DNA of 64,000 bases, taken from NCBI GenBank assembly GCA_041393775.1, contig JAWKJM010000008.1, positions 62,001 through 126,000 on the forward strand, given 5' to 3'. This document shows, piece by piece, positions 41,775 to 50,468 of the stretch. Under the pieces are notes generated by a model. It saw only the letters and a program-made list of their open reading frames with translations, searched no databases and had not been told where the DNA came from. The position numbers were made by a program, and so were the translations under genes. How positions within the stretch are numbered: position 1 is the stretch's first letter; each line of letters starts with the position of its first letter. Origin of the DNA: JADKAV01 sp041393775. Its GTDB lineage: Bacteria > Actinomycetota > Actinomycetes > S36-B12 > UBA10799.

Positions 41775-43675
41775 GCCTTCGTGCGCCGCGCCGCGCGGAG
41801 CCCGTTGAGGATGACGACGACTTCAGCGACCTCGTGTACAAGCACGACCGCGGCGAGCCCGAGGACTCCGGTGATCGCGAGCGGCAGCAGCGCCACGATG
41901 ATCGCGATCGACAACACGACGTTCTGGTTGATGATGTTGCGGCCGCGGCGGGCGTGGGCGAGGGCCTGTGGGATGAGGCGCAGGTCGTGGCCGGTGAACG
42001 CGACGTCGGCCGACTCGATCGCAGCATCGGCGCCCTTGGCTCCCATAGCGATCCCCACATCCGCGGCCGCCAGCGCGGGAGCGTCGTTGATGCCGTCCCC
42101 GATCATGGCAGTGGGCTGAGACTTCGACAACTTCGCGACGGCGGTGGCCTTGTCCTCGGGGCGCAGCTCGGCGCGCACGTCCCTGATGCCGGCCTGGTCG
42201 GCCAGCGCTGCGGCGGTGCGGGCGTTGTCGCCGGTGAGCATCGTCACCCCGATCCCGCGGCGGTTCAGCGTGGCGATGACCTCGGGAACCTCTGGGCGCA
42301 GTTCGTCACGCACCCCGATCGCCCCGGCCGGCTGGTCGCCTCGGTGCACGATGACGACGGTCATCCCCTCGGACTCCATCGCCCGCACCTGGTCGGCCAG
42401 TGATCCGGCATCCAGCCAGCGGGGGCTACCGACGGCGAGACGGGCACTACCGAGCGTGCCGGTGATGCCGCGCCCGGCGGTCTCGGTGACGTCGTGCGCG
42501 GTCGGGGCGTCGGGGACGGCCTTCGTGATCGCGGCGGCCAGCGGGTGCGTGCTGTGACCTTCCAGGCTCGCCGCCCACGCCAGCACCTCATTCTCGGTCG
42601 CGCCGGTGGTGACGACGCGGGTCACCGTGGGCTCGTTGCGGGTCAGCGTGCCGGTCTTGTCGACGGCGAGGTGGCGGATGCCGCCGAACCGCTCGAACGC
42701 GGCCCCGGACTTCACGACCACACCGAACTTCGACGCCGCGCCGATCGCGGAAACAACGGTGACCGGGACGGCGATCGCCAGCGCGCACGGCGAGGCTGCG
42801 ACCAGCACCACCAGAGCGCGGGTGATCCACAGCTCAGGGTCGCCGCTCAACAGCGACCCAAGCACGCCGACCAGCACGGCGAGGATCATCACGCCGGGCA
42901 CCAGCGGGCGGGCGATCCGGTCGGCCAGGCGGGCACGGTCGCCCTTCTCGGCCTGCGCCTGCTCGACCAGCTCCACGATGGTGGTGAGCGAGTTGTCGGT
43001 GCCGGCGGCGGTGGCCTCGACCTCGAGCACGCCGGTGGTGTTGATTGACCCGGCCGAGACGTCGGTGCCCGGTTCGACCTCGACCGGGATCGATTCACCC
43101 GTGATCGCGGACGTGTCCAGGCTGCTTCGCCCGGCCCGCACGGTGCCGTCGGTGGCGATCCGTTCGCCCGGCCGGACCACCAGGACATCCCCGACGCGCA
43201 GCTCCTTCGCCTCGACCTCGGCGGTGGCGTCGCCGCGCTTGACGAGTGCGGTGTCGGGCACGAGCTTCAACAGCGCCCGCAACCCTGCGCGGGCGCGGTC
43301 CATCGCCTTGTCCTCCAGCGCCTCCGCAATGGAGTACAGGAATGCCAGCGCGGCGGCCTCCTCGACGTAGCCGAGGATCACCGCGCCGGTCGCGCTGATC
43401 GTCATCAGCAGCCCGATGCCGAACTTGCCCTTGGTGAACAGCTTGCGCAGCGCGCCCGGCACGAACGTGTAAGCGCCCAGCAGCAGGCCGATCCAGAACA
43501 GCACCAGGCCCGCGGTCTCCGCGCCGGTCCACTCGCACACCAGGCCGGCGGCGAACGCGACGCCGGAGGCGATCGGGATCAGAACGCTCGGGCTCCGATA
43601 CCACGGCCGGTCATCGTCATCATCGTGGTCGTCGAGGTCGACGTGCTCGACCTGCGAACCTGTGACCGCGCTCAC
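41771..43675 (-). CDS. P1B-type heavy-metal ATPase (Cd/Zn/Co class, SPC motif)
   Basis: 634 aa. Membrane metal motif is SPC (VLVAASPCALAIAVPV), with HE in the last helix pair (VLVHEVAEVV), the marks of P1B-4 rather than CPC-type cadA pumps. Phosphorylation DKTGTLTRNEP and hinge GDGINDAPALAAADVG present. N terminus is short (about 60 aa) with an acidic/His stretch DLDDHDDDDD instead of a heavy-metal-associated domain. Start GTG 43675 overlaps the CmtR stop. Pairing with CmtR resembles the mycobacterial ctpG-cmtR pair. Confidence 0.9.
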   Translation of the reverse strand: MSAVTGSQVEHVDLDDHDDDDDRPWYRSPSVLIPIASGVAFAAGLVCEWTGAETAGLVLFWIGLLLGAYTFVPGALRKLFTKGKFGIGLLMTISATGAVILGYVEEAAALAFLYSIAEALEDKAMDRARAGLRALLKLVPDTALVKRGDATAEVEAKELRVGDVLVVRPGERIATDGTVRAGRSSLDTSAITGESIPVEVEPGTDVSAGSINTTGVLEVEATAAGTDNSLTTIVELVEQAQAEKGDRARLADRIARPLVPGVMILAVLVGVLGSLLSGDPELWITRALVVLVAASPCALAIAVPVTVVSAIGAASKFGVVVKSGAAFERFGGIRHLAVDKTGTLTRNEPTVTRVVTTGATENEVLAWAASLEGHSTHPLAAAITKAVPDAPTAHDVTETAGRGITGTLGSARLAVGSPRWLDAGSLADQVRAMESEGMTVVIVHRGDQPAGAIGVRDELRPEVPEVIATLNRRGIGVTMLTGDNARTAAALADQAGIRDVRAELRPEDKATAVAKLSKSQPTAMIGDGINDAPALAAADVGIAMGAKGADAAIESADVAFTGHDLRLIPQALAHARRGRNIINQNVVLSIAIIVALLPLAITGVLGLAAVVLVHEVAEVVVILNGLRAARRTKA

Positions 43676-44031
43676 GCCCGCACCTCCCCCGCCTGGCAAC
43701 CCTCGACCCCGCAGTCCGGGTCCATGCACGGCACGCTCTCGTCGACCGCAAGCGTGACATCCACCAGCGCCGTCAGCGCGCGGGCCAGGTGCGGGTCTGC
43801 CACCTCGTAGCGGGTCTGTCGGCCCTCGGGCTCGGCCACCACGATCCCGCACCCGCGCAGGCATGTCAGATGGTTCGACACGTTCGAGCGCGACAACCCC
43901 AGCTCGCGGGACAGCACCGCCGGGTAGCTCGGCCCGGCCAGCAGGGTCAGCAGAATGCGGGAGCGGGTCGGGTCGGCCATAGCTCGGCCGAGCCGGTTCA
44001 TCACGTCGAGTCGATCGGAAATAGTCAGCAT
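43672..44031 (-). CDS. cmtR: CmtR-type Cd/Pb-sensing repressor (ArsR/SmtB family)
   Basis: 119 aa. Starting at ATG 44031 (MLTISDRLDVMNRLG), the cysteines fall at 57, 61 and 102, the same numbers as the metal ligands of Mycobacterium tuberculosis CmtR, which supports both the start and the Cd/Pb specificity. HTH RELGLSRSNVSNHLTCLRGCGIV. Represses the ATPase gene to which it is coupled. Confidence 0.92.
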   Translation of the reverse strand: MLTISDRLDVMNRLGRAMADPTRSRILLTLLAGPSYPAVLSRELGLSRSNVSNHLTCLRGCGIVVAEPEGRQTRYEVADPHLARALTALVDVTLAVDESVPCMDPDCGVEGCQAGEVRA

Positions 44032-44039
44032 ACGATGAC

Positions 44040-44059
44040 TATACACTGTACGATGTATA
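44040..44059 (-). promoter_or_regulatory. Probable CmtR operator
   Basis: Inverted repeat TATACA ... TGTATA with an 8-base spacer, directly in front of cmtR, overlapping the expected -10 region. Suitable for autoregulation. Confidence 0.6.
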
Positions 44060-44139
44060 TTCGGCGCCAGGTGTCCTCACGAGCGGCGAGTCAGTTGACA
44101 GCTCCCTACCAGCGAGCGTGGCGAAGTGCTCGAAGATCC

Positions 44140-44478
44140 GTCGTGGAGAATATGTCCCGTTCCTCGGTGCCGGCGTCCCGCTCGATTACGGTCGACGACT
44201 ACTTGGCCGCCGCATGCCTGCTGCCGAACCTTCAGTTGCTGGGTGGGGCCGCCAACATCGAGAAGCAGGATGGACTGCCTGCGGAGTGGATGGACACCGC
44301 CTTCCCGAGCGAGAACAAGCGAGCTACGTACCTTGCCGAGGACGACCTCGACGGCCTTCCGCTCGACTTGGCCGACTTCACCTCGTTCTTCGAGCAGCGC
44401 AAGCAGCGAGTCCGGGTCCGCCTGCTCGCCGCTCTGGGAACGACACCGGGAGCACCGGAGGACGCCGCTCTCGCGTAG
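44140..44478 (+). pseudogene. DUF262/DUF1524-type gene, 3' remnant
   Basis: The readable end TVDDYLAAACLLPNLQLLGG and ANIEKQDGLPAEWMDTAF, then LPLDLADFTSFFEQRKQRVRVRLLAAL, matches the closing part of GmrSD/DUF262-type proteins (NLQLLxGxxNxxKxxxxPxEW ... FxxFxxxRxxxxxxxL). Upstream residues shift frame (EYVPFLGAGVPLDYG in another frame). It is on the same strand and in the expected order behind the 5' remnant at 38176. Confidence 0.65.
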
Positions 44479-44485
44479 CCCACGT

Positions 44486-45577
44486 TCACGCGGCGAGCAG
44501 TGACAGCGCGGACACAGCCTGGAGGGGTAGCACTCCGTTGCCGAGGGCGGTGATCTGTTGATTCTGCGTCAGGTCGCCGCTATCGGTGACCCATCCAGTC
44601 GGCAGGCCCATGAGCCATTCGACGAATGCCGGTGCTGGGCGGGGGCCGTCGGCGTCGTTCAGGAGGGCTGGCGCTTGCGCGGGTCGCCCGGTGATGTGTT
44701 CCCAACGAGTGATGGCGTCGGCGTAGCGTCCCCATCGCTGAACAGTCCGTCGATCAGCGACCACAGCGTCTCCGATTCGGCTCTCCTGTTCGATGAGCCA
44801 CCCGGTCCGTGGAGGGCGAAGTCGATGATCTGGTGCGACAGCGCAATCGTCCCTCGTCTCGCTCGCACCTGGTCGAGAGTCTCTCCACCGCGCGATGAGT
44901 CCGTCGCCAGCGGGGTGCGGAACAGTGCGCCGGGCGAGGGCGAAGATGCGGAAGCGTTGGTGAGGAGCGCCGACAAGGGAAGCCGGTAAGCCGATCCATC
45001 CTGCATCCAGCCGCAAGTCGGCCAGATCGCCGAGAACGGCGCCGAGAGCCCGAAGAGGTCGAGTTGCGTAGTCTCCCAGATGCCACGGGTCGGGTTCCAC
45101 GTTGCGAAGGGTTGCGCCGTCGGGGGATGCATCGCCTGGGTTGCGTCGGTCATGGTTATCTCCTTCTGCGGATGGCCGCGTCGCGGGTGAGGACAGCAGC
45201 CCGCGGACGTTCTCGATGACGACCCATTCGGGCTGGAGCGCGTCGATGGCTACGGCCATGTGCGCCCAGAGACCCGAGCGCGTACCCGGAGCAAGGCCGG
45301 CGCGCTTGCCTACCGTGGAAACGTCTTGGCACGGGAATCCGCCGATGAGGATGTCCACGGGCTCGACCTGACTCCAGTCGATGGCCGTGATGTCGCCAAG
45401 ATTCGGAGCTTCGGGCCAGTGGTGCGAGAAGACGCGGGCGACGGGCGCGTTGAGTTCGGAGAACCACACGGTCGTGGCGTTGAATACGTGCTCGACGGCG
45501 AGGTCGAGGCCGCCGTAGCCGCTGAACAGCGACCCGATCCTGAGTCGTGGTTCGCCGCTGATGTCGAGGTCGTGCAT
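44486..45577 (-). CDS. C5-cytosine DNA methyltransferase
   Basis: 363 aa. Motif I RIGSLFSGYGGLDLAVE, motif IV GGFPCQDVSTVGKRAGL (catalytic Cys), ENVRGLL (motif VI), VGAPHQRFRIFALA (motif VIII) and QITALGNGVLP (motif X). I chose ATG 45577 (MHDLDISG); an upstream ATG at 45610 region adds eleven residues and has GAGG before it. No cognate nuclease beside it, so it may be a solitary protective methylase. It contains a second reading frame (44659-45153). Confidence 0.92.
   Translation of the reverse strand: MHDLDISGEPRLRIGSLFSGYGGLDLAVEHVFNATTVWFSELNAPVARVFSHHWPEAPNLGDITAIDWSQVEPVDILIGGFPCQDVSTVGKRAGLAPGTRSGLWAHMAVAIDALQPEWVVIENVRGLLSSPATRPSAEGDNHDRRNPGDASPDGATLRNVEPDPWHLGDYATRPLRALGAVLGDLADLRLDAGWIGLPASLVGAPHQRFRIFALARRTVPHPAGDGLIARWRDSRPGASETRDDCAVAPDHRLRPPRTGWLIEQESRIGDAVVADRRTVQRWGRYADAITRWEHITGRPAQAPALLNDADGPRPAPAFVEWLMGLPTGWVTDSGDLTQNQQITALGNGVLPLQAVSALSLLAA
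44659..45153 (-). CDS. Overprinted ORF inside the cytosine methylase
   Basis: 164 aa on the same strand but another frame. ATG 45153 has an excellent Shine-Dalgarno (AAGGAG, 7 bases away). Residues such as FATWNPTRGIWETTQLDLFG, WPTCGWMQDGSAYRLPLSAL and GALFRTPLATDSSRGG follow the pattern of small proteins that accompany phage and ICE cytosine methylases (WxTSGMxRxGxxYxLP, TPxAxD). Function unknown. Overlap of two real genes is inferred from the family pattern and the ribosome site. Confidence 0.55.
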   Translation of the reverse strand: MTDATQAMHPPTAQPFATWNPTRGIWETTQLDLFGLSAPFSAIWPTCGWMQDGSAYRLPLSALLTNASASSPSPGALFRTPLATDSSRGGETLDQVRARRGTIALSHQIIDFALHGPGGSSNRRAESETLWSLIDGLFSDGDATPTPSLVGNTSPGDPRKRQPS

Positions 45578-45815
45578 AAAGTCTGCTCCGGTGAAGGTCG
45601 TCCCCGGCATCCGTGCCTCGTTGAGCACTGATGCCGAGCTGGCCAACTGTCAGGTGCACAACTCCGGCACGCCCGCAGCTCGTCGAGCCACGCGAGCGAC
45701 ACCGCCCGACGCCCCCATCTCCGGCCTTCGCTCTGACCGCCATCCGAGGTCACACGCGTCTTGCAGGTCGAGGTTGATCCGGGCATTACCGCCGTAGAAG
45801 TCACCGGGTGCGGAT

Positions 45816-45846
45816 GCTCACCTGCCCGGCAGGAGCGGAGGTGAGC
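45816..45846 (+). promoter_or_regulatory. Leader motif copy I, hairpin covering the relaxase ribosome site
   Basis: GCTCACCT (45816-45823) is perfectly complementary to AGGTGAGC (45839-45846), which directly precedes ATG 45847 and contains the GGAGGT ribosome site. The loop holds CCTGCCCGGCAGG. The motif frame R-M-L-T-C-P-A-G-A-E-V-S-M is in frame with the relaxase. Confidence 0.6.
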
Positions 45847-48800
45847 ATGACGGTTTCGATGCGCGTGATGTCGGCGGGTGATGGCTACAAGTACCTGCTC
45901 AAGACGGTCGTGGCCGCCGACGGCAACCGGCCGCTCTCGACGCCGCTCACTCGTTACTACATGGAGGAGGGCACCCCGCCTGGTCGCTGGCTTGGCGCGG
46001 GTGTAGCGGCCCTCGGCAAGGGCGAGATTCAGGTGGGCGACCGAGTATCAGGAGACCAGCTCCAGCTCCTGATGGGCACGGGCTGTGATCCAATCACCGG
46101 CGACAAACTCGGCTTGGGCTTCGCGACGTACAAGAGCCAGAACGAGCGGATCGAGGCACGGATCGCAGGCCTTGAGTCGACGATGACACCTGGGGCCAAG
46201 GGTGAGGCTGTCGCGCAGATAGTTGCCGAGGAGACTGCCCGCAGCACACGCCGTGCGGTGGCGGGTTTCGACTTCACCTTCTCGATCCCGAAGTCCGCGA
46301 GCGTGTTGTGGGCGGTTGCCGACGCCGGGGTCCAAGCGCTGATCGCGGAGGCGCATCATCGAGCGGTTGCGGAGGTGGTTGCGTTCATGGAGCGCGAGGT
46401 TGCAGCCACACGCACGGGTGCAACCGCCGGTGACGGCGCGGTTGCACAGGTCGATGTCACCGGGCTCATCGCAACCGCCTTCGATCACTTCGACTCCCGC
46501 GCCGGCGACCCCCACCTCCACACGCACGTCGTCATCAGCAACAAGGCCAAGACCGTCCTCGATGGGAAATGGCGATCGCTCGACGGCAGACCGATGCACG
46601 CCGCCGTCGTCGCGCTCTCCGAACTGCACGAAGCTGCGTTCGCCGACCACATGACGCGCACCTTCGGCGTCTCGTGGGAGGCCCGCGAGATGGGGCGGGA
46701 CCGGAACCCAGCGTGGGCTATCACCGGCGTGCCGGAGGAACTGGTCGCGGAGTTCTCCACCCGCGCTCGCCACATCGACGCCGAGAAGAACCGGCTCATC
46801 GCCGAGTACGTTGCCCAGCACGGACACCAACCATCGAACGCGACGATCCTCAAACTGCGAGCCCAGGCCACGCTGGCTACGAGGCCTGAGAAGCAGGTCC
46901 GATCCTTGGCTGACCTGACCGCTGAGTGGCGGGATCGCGCGTCCAAGACCCTCGATCGGGACGCGACGACGTGGGCACGCGAGATGACCGACAACGACAA
47001 ACCGCTCCTGCTGCGCGCCGACGACGTGCCGCTCGACGTGATCGGCGAGATTGGGCGTTCAGTCGTCGAGGTGGTCGGCGAGAAGCGCTCGACCTGGCGA
47101 CGGTGGAATCTCATGGCCGAGGCATCCCGGCAGACAATGGGTTGGCGATTCGCCACCATGCAGGATCGGGAAGCCATCGTCGCGATGGTCACCGACGCCG
47201 CCGAGCTCGTCTCGCTTCGGTTGACCCCGCCCGAACTCGCGGCCTCGCCGGTCGTGTTCCGTCGGCCTGACGGCACCTCAGTGTTCCGTCCGAAGAGCTC
47301 TACCGTGTTCACCTCCGAGTCCCAGCTTGCTGCCGAGGACAGACTCCTCGAACGAGCTGCCAACCTGGCCGGGCCGACGGTGCCGCTTGCCACGGCCGAG
47401 AAGATCACCGCCAGACCCGACGCGGACGGCCTGATGCTCGGCGACGACCAAGCCGACGCCTTGGCCCGCATCGCGGTGTCGGGACGGGTGCTCGACGTGC
47501 TTGTCGGTCCCGCCGGGGCGGGCAAGACCACCGCCATGAATGCGCTCCGTCGCGCTTGGGAAGCCGAGCACGGCCCCGGCTCGGTCGTCGGCCTGGCCCC
47601 GTCAGCGGTTGCCGCCCAGGTCCTCGCCGACGATCTCGGGATCGAGACTGAGAACACGGCGAAGTGGTGGCAGAACCACCTCCTCCACGGCACCACCTTC
47701 GAGGCGGGTCAGCTCGTCGTCATCGACGAAGCCTCCCTCGCCGGCACCCTGTCACTGGACCGCATCACCCACCTCGCCCAGGAAGCGGGCGCGAAGGTGC
47801 TGCTGGTCGGCGACTACGCCCAACTGCAATCCGTGGACGCCGGCGGCGCTTTCGCAATGATCGCCAGAGACCGGGCCGACACCCCCGAACTGGTCGACGT
47901 CCACCGCTTCACCCATACCTGGGAGAAGACCGCCTCACTCGAGCTACGTCACGGACGCACGGCGGCTATCGACACCTACCTCGCCCACGAGCGCATCACC
48001 GACGGCGACTCCGAGGCCATGACCGACGCCGCCTACAACGCCTGGCGCGCCGACCGCGACGCCGGACTCGTCTCGGTGCTGATCGCCGAAACCCACGAAG
48101 ACGTGACCACGCTGAACCGTCGCGCCCGCGCCGACCTGATCCTCAACAAGACGCTGAACCCCGACCGCGAAGTCGAGCTGCGCGACGGCACCGCCGCAGG
48201 CGTCGGCGACACCATCATCACGCGACAGAACAAGCGCGAACTGCGCACCCTGGCCGGGCGGGACTGGGTGCGCAACGGCGACATCTGGACCATCACCGCC
48301 GTCGGCGACGACGGGACCATCACCATCGCACGCGACTACGGAACCGGCACCGTTGTTCGCGACGACGGCACCAGCAGGGCTCGGAAGCGAAGGAGCAGGT
48401 TCGGCGGCAGCATCGTCCTCCCAGCCTCGTACGTGGCCGAGCATGTCGATCTCGGCTACGCAGTCACCGCCTACCGAGCGCAAGGCGTCACGACCGACAC
48501 CGCACACGTGTTGGTCGAACCGACCTCGACGAGAGAGACCTTCTACGTCGCGATGACCCGAGGACGGCGCTCGAACCACGCTTACGTGACTCTCGACCGC
48601 GCAGACGACCATGCCCAGCCGCACCCTGGTGACGACCCGCATGCCACCGCGCGAAGCGTGCTCTACGGCGTTCTACGGCACAGCGGAGCCGAACTCTCGG
48701 CGCACGAGACCGTCGTGGCCGAACAGGAACAGTGGGGCTCGATCGCCCAGCTCGCCGCCGAGTACGAGACCATCGCCGCCGCAGCCCAACACGACCGCTG

Positions 48801-49458
48801 GGCAACCCTCATCCGCGGCTCCGGACTCACCGACGAACAGGCCGAGAACGCCATCGAGTCCGAAGCGTTCGGCCCGCTCACGGCCGAACTCCGACGCGCC
48901 GAGGCCAACCATCACAACGTCGACGCACTGCTGCCACGCCTCGTCGCAGCGCGCGGGTTCGACGACGCCGACGACATCGCCGCCGTACTCCACTACCGGG
49001 TCGAACGGGCGACCGCCCGGCCCGCAGGCTCGGGCAGGACTCGCAAGCCACCGCGACTCATCGCCGGCCTCATCCCACAGGCGCACGGAGTCATCGACCC
49101 CGAGATGTACGCGGCGCTCGACGAGCGAGAGGAGCTGATCGAGGCGCGCGCCGATGCCGCGCTCGAAGCTGCGCTCGCCGAGAACGCGCCGTGGACGGAC
49201 GCTCTTGGAGCGCAGCCGAACGACCGGCGACGAGCCGCCACCTGGCGCAAGGCCGCCCGCGCGGTCGCCGCCTACCGAGACCGCTACCGCATCACCGACG
49301 ACGCACCTCTCGGTGCTCCGCCCGAGTCGGCCGCCCAGAAGATCGACGCCGCGCGAGCGCGATCCGCCTACGAAGGAATGCGCAGACAAGTTGGGGGCGT
49401 GGAGAGCATGATCGCCTCCGCCACTTCAGTGCAGCGCGATGCACCTAGGAGTCTCTGA
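45847..49458 (+). CDS. MobF-family relaxase/helicase
   Basis: 1203 aa. N-terminal TrwC-type relaxase: active-site region YKYLLKTVVAADG and TRYYMEEGTPPGRWLG, histidine triad HLHTH at 223-227 (H223, H225, H227). C-terminal RecD/TraI helicase: LVGPAGAGKTTAMNAL (P-loop about 553), VIDEASLAGT, VGDYAQLQSVDAGG and the late motif YRAQGVTTD / FYVAMTRGR. It nicks oriT and unwinds the transferred strand. Start ATG 45847; a GTG-led extension is part of the leader hairpin. The nick site was not located; the 45578-45846 gap is the likely place. Confidence 0.95.
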   Translation: MTVSMRVMSAGDGYKYLLKTVVAADGNRPLSTPLTRYYMEEGTPPGRWLGAGVAALGKGEIQVGDRVSGDQLQLLMGTGCDPITGDKLGLGFATYKSQNERIEARIAGLESTMTPGAKGEAVAQIVAEETARSTRRAVAGFDFTFSIPKSASVLWAVADAGVQALIAEAHHRAVAEVVAFMEREVAATRTGATAGDGAVAQVDVTGLIATAFDHFDSRAGDPHLHTHVVISNKAKTVLDGKWRSLDGRPMHAAVVALSELHEAAFADHMTRTFGVSWEAREMGRDRNPAWAITGVPEELVAEFSTRARHIDAEKNRLIAEYVAQHGHQPSNATILKLRAQATLATRPEKQVRSLADLTAEWRDRASKTLDRDATTWAREMTDNDKPLLLRADDVPLDVIGEIGRSVVEVVGEKRSTWRRWNLMAEASRQTMGWRFATMQDREAIVAMVTDAAELVSLRLTPPELAASPVVFRRPDGTSVFRPKSSTVFTSESQLAAEDRLLERAANLAGPTVPLATAEKITARPDADGLMLGDDQADALARIAVSGRVLDVLVGPAGAGKTTAMNALRRAWEAEHGPGSVVGLAPSAVAAQVLADDLGIETENTAKWWQNHLLHGTTFEAGQLVVIDEASLAGTLSLDRITHLAQEAGAKVLLVGDYAQLQSVDAGGAFAMIARDRADTPELVDVHRFTHTWEKTASLELRHGRTAAIDTYLAHERITDGDSEAMTDAAYNAWRADRDAGLVSVLIAETHEDVTTLNRRARADLILNKTLNPDREVELRDGTAAGVGDTIITRQNKRELRTLAGRDWVRNGDIWTITAVGDDGTITIARDYGTGTVVRDDGTSRARKRRSRFGGSIVLPASYVAEHVDLGYAVTAYRAQGVTTDTAHVLVEPTSTRETFYVAMTRGRRSNHAYVTLDRADDHAQPHPGDDPHATARSVLYGVLRHSGAELSAHETVVAEQEQWGSIAQLAAEYETIAAAAQHDRWATLIRGSGLTDEQAENAIESEAFGPLTAELRRAEANHHNVDALLPRLVAARGFDDADDIAAVLHYRVERATARPAGSGRTRKPPRLIAGLIPQAHGVIDPEMYAALDEREELIEARADAALEAALAENAPWTDALGAQPNDRRRAATWRKAARAVAAYRDRYRITDDAPLGAPPESAAQKIDAARARSAYEGMRRQVGGVESMIASATSVQRDAPRSL

Positions 49459-49616
49459 CCTCGCCATCGAGACCCGACCGTCGAAGGTCGACGAGCTTGC
49501 TCGGTGTCGGTGCGTCGCCTCCGCCGACCTGGAGGAGCGTGGGACCATTGAGGCGTCATGACAACTACTCACTAGGCGCAGCACTCTGGTCGGTCGCCTG
49601 AGAACAGGGACGCTCG

Positions 49617-50468
49617 GTGACGACCACCACTCAGAGACCCAAGAAGATACCGCCGTTCCCCACGGAGATGGTCAAGGGCGTGTGTGATGTGCTCGCGCAG
49701 ACGGACTTTCCTGGCCTCACAGGTTCAGAGATCGACTCCCTTCTTCGCATGGTTCGAGTCGATCAGCGGGAGACTGGCGCGAACAAGCGCGAGAGTCTGT
49801 ACGTCACTCTGCACAATGTTCAGGCCCGACAGCAGGCAGGCAACGTTGTCGGTGCCTTCATCGCCAGGGCCATGAGTCCAGGCAGGTACGTGACTCAGCC
49901 GAACCGGTTCAACGATCTGCGCGATCGGCTCAATGAGTTCCTCGTGTTCTATGGCTATTCGATCAACGAGACCGGCAAGCTCGTGACGGGGAAGAAGGCA
50001 TCCACAATCGAGGAAGGGGCAGCGCTCGCGGGGCGTCTTCAGACCGAGCTGAAGCGTCGCGGCTGTCACTCCGAACTGCTCCGCTATTGCGATGAGGAAC
50101 TTGTCAATCGCTCGCTGTTCCACGCGATGTCTGAGGCGTCGAAGAGCATCCCGGCCAGGGTCCGGGCGATAACAGGGCTCGCCGGCGACGGCGCAACGCT
50201 CTACGACGGGGTGTTCGGCACCAATCGCGAACGACCCATCTGGTCGATCAATGGTCACGGATCGGAATCCGAGATCAGTGCGCACCGAGGATTTAAGAAC
50301 CTGCTGGTAGGCATCCACGGGCACTTTCGAAACCCGCGAGCGCACTCCAACAGAATCCTGATTGACGAAGAGCTCGCTGACTTCTACGACGCCTTCTCCC
50401 TCTTCTCCTATGTCCATCGTCAACTCGACGCCGTGAAGCGGCTGACCAGCGAGGAGCCAACGCCATGA
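49617..50468 (+). CDS. TIGR02391/Ymh protein (HEPN-like) coupled to the Qat operon
   Basis: 283 aa, GTG start. C-terminal signature RGFKNLLVGIHGHFRNPRAHS with Arg238-NPRA-His243 is the classic TIGR02391 motif (GxxxxxRNxxAH). The middle includes a winged or helical part (LQTELKRRGCHSELLRYCDEELV). Its stop overlaps the qatA start (ATGA), so it is translated with the Qat genes. Role in defence is inferred; this gene is not part of the described four-gene Qat set. Confidence 0.8.
   Translation: MTTTTQRPKKIPPFPTEMVKGVCDVLAQTDFPGLTGSEIDSLLRMVRVDQRETGANKRESLYVTLHNVQARQQAGNVVGAFIARAMSPGRYVTQPNRFNDLRDRLNEFLVFYGYSINETGKLVTGKKASTIEEGAALAGRLQTELKRRGCHSELLRYCDEELVNRSLFHAMSEASKSIPARVRAITGLAGDGATLYDGVFGTNRERPIWSINGHGSESEISAHRGFKNLLVGIHGHFRNPRAHSNRILIDEELADFYDAFSLFSYVHRQLDAVKRLTSEEPTP

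Larger units (their letters stand above)
38440..44140. mobile_element. Mercury/cadmium resistance cassette inserted in the DUF262 gene
   Basis: merR, merA, cadD-like, lspA, P-type ATPase and cmtR lie between two remnants of one DUF262-type gene (38176-38440 and 44140-44478). No transposase or terminal repeat was seen, so the mechanism is unknown, and edges are only known to within tens of bases. Confidence 0.5.

Noticed and set aside
43789..44152. Longer plus-strand frame leading into the DUF262 3' remnant
   Set aside because: The upstream part is antisense to cmtR; only the part after about 44140 has DUF262-type residues.
44153..44230. SIR2-like reading EYVPFLGAGVPLDYG
   Set aside because: Only 15 residues in a frame that then breaks; fits a frameshifted DUF262 end better than a SIR2 domain.
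45578..45815. Possible oriT upstream of the relaxase
   Set aside because: The position is right, but I could not identify a nick consensus or a convincing inverted repeat other than the leader hairpin.
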